NCBI GenBank assembly: GCA_035636095.1
Contig: DASPZU010000094.1
Coordinates: forward strand, 1 to 42,632
Reading direction: 5' to 3'
From: Gp7-AA10 sp035636095
GTDB taxonomy: Bacteria; Acidobacteriota; Thermoanaerobaculia; Gp7-AA8
DNA length: 42,632 nt
The notes beneath the pieces were generated by a model that was not told the DNA's origin, searched no databases, and saw only the letters and a program-made list of their open reading frames with translations. The position numbers were made by a program, and so were the translations under genes. This document shows positions 38,902-42,632 of the stretch, in pieces. Position 1 is the first letter of the stretch. Every line of letters begins with the position of its first letter.

Positions 38902-39450
38902 TTAGCGCTCGTCCGGAACGAGCAGTTCTGTCAAATCGACTTTGCAGGTGACGCCGAATTCGCGCGCGGCGGCACGCCACGAAGGGACTTTGCGCCTTGT
39001 AGTCCGGGTTTCGCGCTCCACAAAACGCGAACCGTTCCAGCGCAGCGTGGTTACGGTGAAGTAGTGTGGCGAGTAATGCGCTTCATCAGTCCATGAGAAC
39101 GTCAAGACAAGGATTTCCGTTGAGTCAGCGCTCGCATCCGACCCCCCGTGAGATCCAACTGTAGCGACGACCAGTGGCGTGTTAAGACCGCGGACCCGTA
39201 CGACTGCGAACCGGGCTGGAAATGGAGCATCCATAATATCTTCCGGCGCGACGTCGTTGCCCATTTCAAATTGAAAGCGGGCCACCTTTCCATCGGGCCG
39301 CTGAAACTCGAGAAATGCCAACGGCGTATGGTCGTATTTCGGCGAGCGCACTCGGACGGTGACCTGGCCAACGGCCGGGAATCTGGCGTGCGCGTTTGTT
39401 CTCGCCTGACCGATGCTGAGTGACAGCAATGTCAAAAGAAGGGGCAGCAA
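38902..39450 (-). CDS. secreted protein of unknown function
   Basis: This 182-residue protein begins with a leader (LPLLLTLLSLSIGQARTNAHA) and continues as a beta-rich domain with ESxTE-like segments such as STEILVLTFSWTDEAHYSPHYF and TLRWNGSRFVERETRT. I do not recognise the family. The start appears to be a TTG at 39450, directly after the GntR stop codon, so it is the last gene of the leftward regulator operon. The first third after the leader contains PKYDHTPLAFLEFQ. No cofactor motif is visible. Confidence 0.55.
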   Translation of the reverse strand: MLPLLLTLLSLSIGQARTNAHARFPAVGQVTVRVRSPKYDHTPLAFLEFQRPDGKVARFQFEMGNDVAPEDIMDAPFPARFAVVRVRGLNTPLVVATVGSHGGSDASADSTEILVLTFSWTDEAHYSPHYFTVTTLRWNGSRFVERETRTTRRKVPSWRAAAREFGVTCKVDLTELLVPDER

Positions 39451-40167
39451 CTACTTCCGCGCCTCGCGCTCCGGCAACTGCCGCTCGAAGGCTTTTCCCA
39501 GTCGCGACTGCACGTCGTGGACGTGCCGCAGCATCTCGTCGTAGGCCGCCTGGCCGTCGCGACGCCGGATGGCATCGAGGACGCGCTGATGAAAGTCGAC
39601 CACGTGGCGCTTGACGTCGCGGGTGATATCGATTTTCGCGAACGCTTCCAGGGCCAAATCGGCGAGCGAATTCATCATGATGATCAGCGGAAGGTTCTTG
39701 GTGCAACTGGCAACCAGGCGGTGGAACTGCAGGTCGTAGCGCCGCGGATCGCCGTCGCCCTTGATGGCCGCTTCCTGTTTGTTGACCAGGTCCTCGATGC
39801 GGCGGATGTCGTCAGCATTGGCGCGCAAAGCCGCCAGCCGCGCGATGGGCGGCTCGAGCATCACCCGGGCCTCGGTCAGCTCCCCATGCGATGTGCGGCC
39901 GAGTCGCAACATGAGTGACAGAGATCGCGTGACGGGCTCGTGGTCGACGTCCGCGATGAACGCCCCCCCCTCCGCGCCGCGCTTCACGCTCAGCAGTCCG
40001 ATCTCGGCCAGCGAGCGATAGGCTTCCCGGACCGAAACGCGGCTGACGCTGAGCTTTTTGGCGAGATCGCGCTCGGCGGGCAGCTTTTCGCCCGGTTCCA
40101 GCCTGCCGCTCGAGATCGCGCGTTGAATGCGTCGCGCGATCGTTTCGGAGACGCGTCGAGGCTTCAT
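39451..40167 (-). CDS. GntR-family (FadR subfamily, FCD domain) transcription regulator
   Basis: This 238-residue regulator has an N-terminal winged helix (about 5-75: GRLEPGEKLPAERDLAKKLSVSRVSVREA) and a C-terminal all-helical FCD ligand domain (about 95-225). The acid and histidines that bind a metal in FCD domains can be seen in YDLQFHRL, VVDFHQRV and MLRHVHDV. Ligands of this subfamily are usually organic acids. Three TGGT-NNN-ACCA-like sites in the window (17724, 41175, 42495) are its likely targets. It overlaps ubiX by 4 bp and is thus autoregulated if the 41175 site is used. Most likely a repressor released by the pathway substrate or an intermediate. Confidence 0.9.
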   Translation of the reverse strand: MKPRRVSETIARRIQRAISSGRLEPGEKLPAERDLAKKLSVSRVSVREAYRSLAEIGLLSVKRGAEGGAFIADVDHEPVTRSLSLMLRLGRTSHGELTEARVMLEPPIARLAALRANADDIRRIEDLVNKQEAAIKGDGDPRRYDLQFHRLVASCTKNLPLIIMMNSLADLALEAFAKIDITRDVKRHVVDFHQRVLDAIRRRDGQAAYDEMLRHVHDVQSRLGKAFERQLPEREARK

Positions 40168-40733
40168 TTTTTCTTTGCTCCCCAGCGCCGGAACAGGTGA
40201 TGTGGAATCCGAAACTGATCGAGGATTTTGCCGACGGTCTGATTGATGATGTCGTCGACTGTCTTGGGCGCGTGATAGAAAGCGGGCATGGGCGGAAGGA
40301 TCACAGCGCCGATCTCGGAGGCCCGCTCCATGTTGCGCAGATGGCCGAGGTGCAGCGGAGTCTCGCGCGGCACAAGGACGAGTTTGCGCCGCTCCTTCAA
40401 GGTGACATCGGCGGCGCGCACGAGGAGATCGTCGCTGAACGAATGTGCGATCGCCGCCAGCGTCTTCATCGAACAGGGCGCGACCACCATCCCGTCGGTC
40501 ATGAAGGATCCGCTGCTGACGGCTGCCGCAAGGTCGTGATTGTCATAGACGACCGAGGCGAGTTTCTCGACATCTTTGACTTTGCGCCGGGCCTCGATCG
40601 GAATCGTCCGCCGCGCTCCGTCGCTGATGATGAGGTGGGTCTCCACGCCCGCTTCGTGCAGGACCTCCAGCGTACGAATGCCGTAGATCGGGCTCGACGA
40701 CCCGGCCAGACCCACCACGATTCGCACGGTCAT
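40164..40733 (-). CDS. ubiX: flavin prenyltransferase UbiX
   Basis: This 189-residue protein matches UbiX/Pad1, which attaches a dimethylallyl group to FMN and makes the prenyl-FMN cofactor of UbiD enzymes. Motifs: RIVVGLAGSSSPIYGIR, SGSFMTDGMVVAPCSMKTLAAIA and LVLVPRETPLHLGHLRNM. The length is normal. Its presence beside two UbiD genes and under the same regulator shows a dedicated cofactor supply. It starts 3 bp after the ACT-domain gene and overlaps the regulator gene by ATGA. Confidence 0.93.
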   Translation of the reverse strand: MTVRIVVGLAGSSSPIYGIRTLEVLHEAGVETHLIISDGARRTIPIEARRKVKDVEKLASVVYDNHDLAAAVSSGSFMTDGMVVAPCSMKTLAAIAHSFSDDLLVRAADVTLKERRKLVLVPRETPLHLGHLRNMERASEIGAVILPPMPAFYHAPKTVDDIINQTVGKILDQFRIPHHLFRRWGAKKK

Positions 40734-40736
40734 AGA

Positions 40737-41150
40737 TTATCGCGCCACCTTTTTGATGGCGTCGGCCGCTTTGCGCGCCGCGTCGGCGGATTGGAATCCG
40801 TAGACCGATGCGTATCTCTTTCCGATCACCTGCGTGACGTCGAAGCTGATGCTGACGCCCTGGTCGGCGATCGCTTTCGCGATCTCGAATCCGAGTCCCG
40901 GTCGATCATCGCCTTCGATGAACAACGTCGGCTTCGTTGACGCCGCGAATCCCGCCTTGGTCGCGGCGTCGGCGAACTTGCCGGCCAGAGGACCGACTTC
41001 GATGAATCCGCGCTCCTTCTCAGCGTAGGCCATGATCACTTTGAGATCGGCTCCCGCCTTCGCGAGCGGCTCGAGCGCTCGCGCCAGCTCGCCTGCCTTG
41101 TGGGGTACTTCCTTGCGCCAAATGGTGACGTTTTCCACAGTGACGGCCAT
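40737..41150 (-). CDS. small protein with two ACT domains
   Basis: This 137-residue protein has two tandem ACT domains: TIWRKEVPHKAGELARALEPLAKAGADLKVIMAY, and PTLFIEGDDRPGLGFEIAKAIADQGVSISF. ACT domains bind small ligands, often amino acids or aromatic acids, and control enzymes. There is no catalytic domain. The start is the ATG at 41150 with GGAGGTG 6 bases upstream; the longer frame to 41201 crosses the operator and is unlikely. It is the first gene of the ACT-ubiX-gntR-secreted protein operon. It may sense the aromatic substrate and adjust an enzyme of the pathway. Confidence 0.82.
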   Translation of the reverse strand: MAVTVENVTIWRKEVPHKAGELARALEPLAKAGADLKVIMAYAEKERGFIEVGPLAGKFADAATKAGFAASTKPTLFIEGDDRPGLGFEIAKAIADQGVSISFDVTQVIGKRYASVYGFQSADAARKAADAIKKVAR

Positions 41151-41174
41151 AAGCACCTCCGTTAGATACACTTG

Positions 41175-41189
41175 AATGGTCAGACCATT
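41175..41189 (-). promoter_or_regulatory. GntR-type operator upstream of the ACT-ubiX-gntR operon
   Basis: A perfect palindrome AATGGT-CAG-ACCATT lies 25 bp before the ACT-domain gene start. It shares the AATGGT-NNN-ACCATT core with the site at 17724-17744. A recognisable -35/-10 pair is lacking, but the place suits autoregulation of the operon. Confidence 0.65.
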
Positions 41190-41216
41190 GGAGAGTAGCA
41201 CAACGCAGCGGGGGGG

Positions 41217-42497
41217 TTACAGCTCGGCCAGCGCCGATCGGGTGATCTTCCCGCGGTCGTCGACCGGCATCGACTCGATCAGCTTCACGATGCGTGGCAC
41301 CTTGTGAGACGAGAGCCGCTCCTGGCAAAACGCGCGGACCTCTTCGCGCGTGACGTTCGGATTCGCGACGATTGCCGCCGCCACGACTTCCCCGCGCGCC
41401 CCCGCCGGCTCTCCGTAGACTTTCACCTGGCGGACGCCCTCGATCTGCAGAATGACCTGCTCGACCTCGCGCGGATTGACCTTCTTCCCGGCGATATTGA
41501 TCAGATCGCTCACCCGGCCGGTGAGAGCGATTTCGCCATCGCGCACTTCGACCAGATCGTCGGTGACGAATTTTCCGTGCTCGAAGGGCTCGAAATTCGA
41601 GGCGTCGTTGAGGTAGCCGAGGGCGGCGGCGGGGCTGTGGACGACGAGGCGGGCGGTGTGCGTCGAGAGGCGGACGCCTTCCATGGCGCGTCCGACGGTT
41701 CCACGCTCGACAGCCGCCCCTTCGCGATCGTAGGTGATGCCGCCGCATTCGCTGCAGCCGTAAAAGGAGTGAATCGATTTGCCGAAGCGCTCGCGGAAGT
41801 GACGCGAAGTCACGGCGGGCAGCGGCGCGCCGGCAGAAATGAGAAGACGGACAGTATCGAAGCTGCCGTCCTGCCGGTCCGTCGACGCGAGATGATCGAA
41901 CATCATCGGAATTCCCGGCAGCACGGTGCACCGATGCCGATTGCAGAAATCGATGATCGTCTGCGGCAGGTAGCTGTTGGAGATCACCAGCGCCGTTCCC
42001 TGCGTGATCAGCGGCGTGACGAGATTCGAAAAACCGTACGAGTGCGAAAGCGGAATCGCGCCGAAATTCACATCCTCCGCGCCGATGCCCATCGACCGGC
42101 AGATGTTCTCGCAATCGGCGAGCAGATTCTCCTCGGTCGTGACGATTCCCCTTGGATTGCCGGTCGATCCGGAGGTCAATTTGATGATGCGTGCCCCTTC
42201 GGGCAGCCTGGGCCGTCGCCCGAAGTGGGCCGTGATGCGCGCGACTTCGGCGTCCGATGCGTCGCGATCGATCAGCATCGCGATGGCGCGCTTGCGCATG
42301 ACCGCCAGAATGGTCGCGACGAAGTCGACGGAATTCGGGAGCTGGAGCGGCACCAGCTCGCCGGCGTGCAGTCCGGCCGCAACTTCCAGCCCGCGCGCCA
42401 GCAATTCGCCGCGCGTCGTGACCGTCCCGCTGGTGGCCTCGATGATGGCGGGCGTGCCGGGCGCTTCCGCCGCCAGGGTCTCGAATCTCTGGAACAT
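41217..42497 (-). CDS. AMP-forming acyl/aryl-CoA ligase (ANL superfamily), compact
   Basis: This 426-residue protein is an adenylate-forming ligase: A3 motif KLTSGSTGNPRG, A5 region SFYGCSECGG, A7 TDDLVEVRDGEIALTGR, A8 INIAGKKVNPREVE and the A10 lysine in DDRGKITR. It activates a carboxylic acid with ATP and CoA. At 426 residues it is about 80 to 120 shorter than common family members, mainly in the N-terminal part. The start is the ATG at 42497, since upstream codons run through the operator and the divergent gene. A half-conserved GntR site covers this start. In context it probably makes the CoA ester of the same acid that the UbiD enzymes decarboxylate. Confidence 0.88.
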   Translation of the reverse strand: MFQRFETLAAEAPGTPAIIEATSGTVTTRGELLARGLEVAAGLHAGELVPLQLPNSVDFVATILAVMRKRAIAMLIDRDASDAEVARITAHFGRRPRLPEGARIIKLTSGSTGNPRGIVTTEENLLADCENICRSMGIGAEDVNFGAIPLSHSYGFSNLVTPLITQGTALVISNSYLPQTIIDFCNRHRCTVLPGIPMMFDHLASTDRQDGSFDTVRLLISAGAPLPAVTSRHFRERFGKSIHSFYGCSECGGITYDREGAAVERGTVGRAMEGVRLSTHTARLVVHSPAAALGYLNDASNFEPFEHGKFVTDDLVEVRDGEIALTGRVSDLINIAGKKVNPREVEQVILQIEGVRQVKVYGEPAGARGEVVAAAIVANPNVTREEVRAFCQERLSSHKVPRIVKLIESMPVDDRGKITRSALAEL

Positions 42498-42510
42498 CAG
42501 ACCATTGTGA
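42495..42510. promoter_or_regulatory. half-conserved GntR-type operator between divergent genes
   Basis: On the minus strand the sequence AATGGTCTGATGTT keeps the left arm and spacer of the 41175 site (AATGGTCTGACCATT) but has a poor right arm. It overlaps the ligase start codon and lies 8 bp from the divergent flavoprotein gene, so it may serve both genes. Confidence 0.45.
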
Positions 42511-42517
42511 GAATAGC

Positions 42518-42632
42518 ATGGCACCTTACATGCGCGATGTGGTCGTCATCGGCGGCGGCCCGGCCGGGTCGACCGCGGCTACGCTGCTGCGTCAGCGCGG
42601 ATTCGACGTGCTGCTGGCCGAGCGCGAGAAGT
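42518..42632 (+). CDS. FAD-dependent oxidoreductase, N-terminal fragment
   Basis: The frame runs from the ATG at 42518 off the right edge (38 codons). It shows the dinucleotide-binding motif VVVIGGGPAGSTAATLLRQ followed by a second strand DVLLAERE, as in flavin-dependent monooxygenases and halogenase- or geranylgeranyl reductase-like proteins. The gene is divergent to the CoA ligase with only 20 bp between the two start codons. A monooxygenase would fit an aromatic pathway, but the visible part does not allow the family to be fixed. Confidence 0.8.
   Translation, partial: MAPYMRDVVVIGGGPAGSTAATLLRQRGFDVLLAEREK

Overview
The window looks like a chromosomal segment of a high-GC, Gram-negative soil bacterium, most likely an Acidobacteriota or a near relative. 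That reading rests on the Oar-type TonB-dependent receptor with an N-terminal carboxypeptidase-regulatory domain, the form II Cox-type molybdenum hydroxylase cluster, Tat-dependent and outer-membrane proteins, and GC-rich wobble positions. The assignment is inference; no rRNA or tRNA is present.

Left part (1 to about 8860): an integron gene-cassette array without its integrase, which would lie to the left of the window. At least five long imperfect palindromes (about 135 to 200 bp) begin with an RYYYAAC-like box at a stop codon and end with a GTTRRRY-like box; they are attC sites. They separate cassettes for a decayed serine protease, a PIN-like protein, an antisense five-gene cassette (four mini helix-turn-helix proteins plus a Swt1-type HEPN protein), an HNH nuclease, an AlbA/Schlafen-type ATP-binding protein with an unknown partner, and an unknown protein with an R-x4-H motif. 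An IS110/IS1111-type element (about 4045-5563) sits exactly inside one attC core site. Its non-coding end carries two short segments that match the two halves of that same insertion site, as a guide RNA would.

Middle part (9299 to 17023): a molybdenum hydroxylase cluster, small, large and medium subunits (CoxS-L-M type) followed by CoxD and CoxE maturation factors. It is interrupted by GC-rich palindromic repeat blocks and a DUF559 nuclease-like gene. One block split an ancestral coxD/coxE overlap and left a 12-bp direct repeat. A secreted protein and a convergent DedA membrane protein close this part.

Right part (17696 to 38148): one sigma-70-like promoter overlapped by a perfect GntR-type operator drives about 15 tightly packed, mostly overlapping genes over 20 kb. 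They encode a CMD-family protein, an ornithine-cyclodeaminase/bicupin fusion, a DapA-family lyase, a DASS transporter, a nickel/cobalt permease, three further bicupins (two with Tat signals), two pairs of class III CoA-transferase plus UbiD decarboxylase, a TonB receptor, a duplicated-motif cytochrome c and a Tat-signal thiamine-diphosphate enzyme. The content suggests an undescribed pathway taking up and breaking down an organic (probably aromatic or heteroaromatic) carboxylate, partly in the periplasm.

Far right (38153 to 42632): a MazEF pair with its own operator, then a leftward group (secreted protein, GntR-FCD regulator, UbiX, two-ACT-domain protein, AMP-forming CoA ligase). Two more copies of the GntR site lie here, so the regulator probably controls this group and the 20-kb operon together. 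UbiX would supply prenylated FMN to both UbiD enzymes. A flavoprotein gene begins divergently at the right edge.
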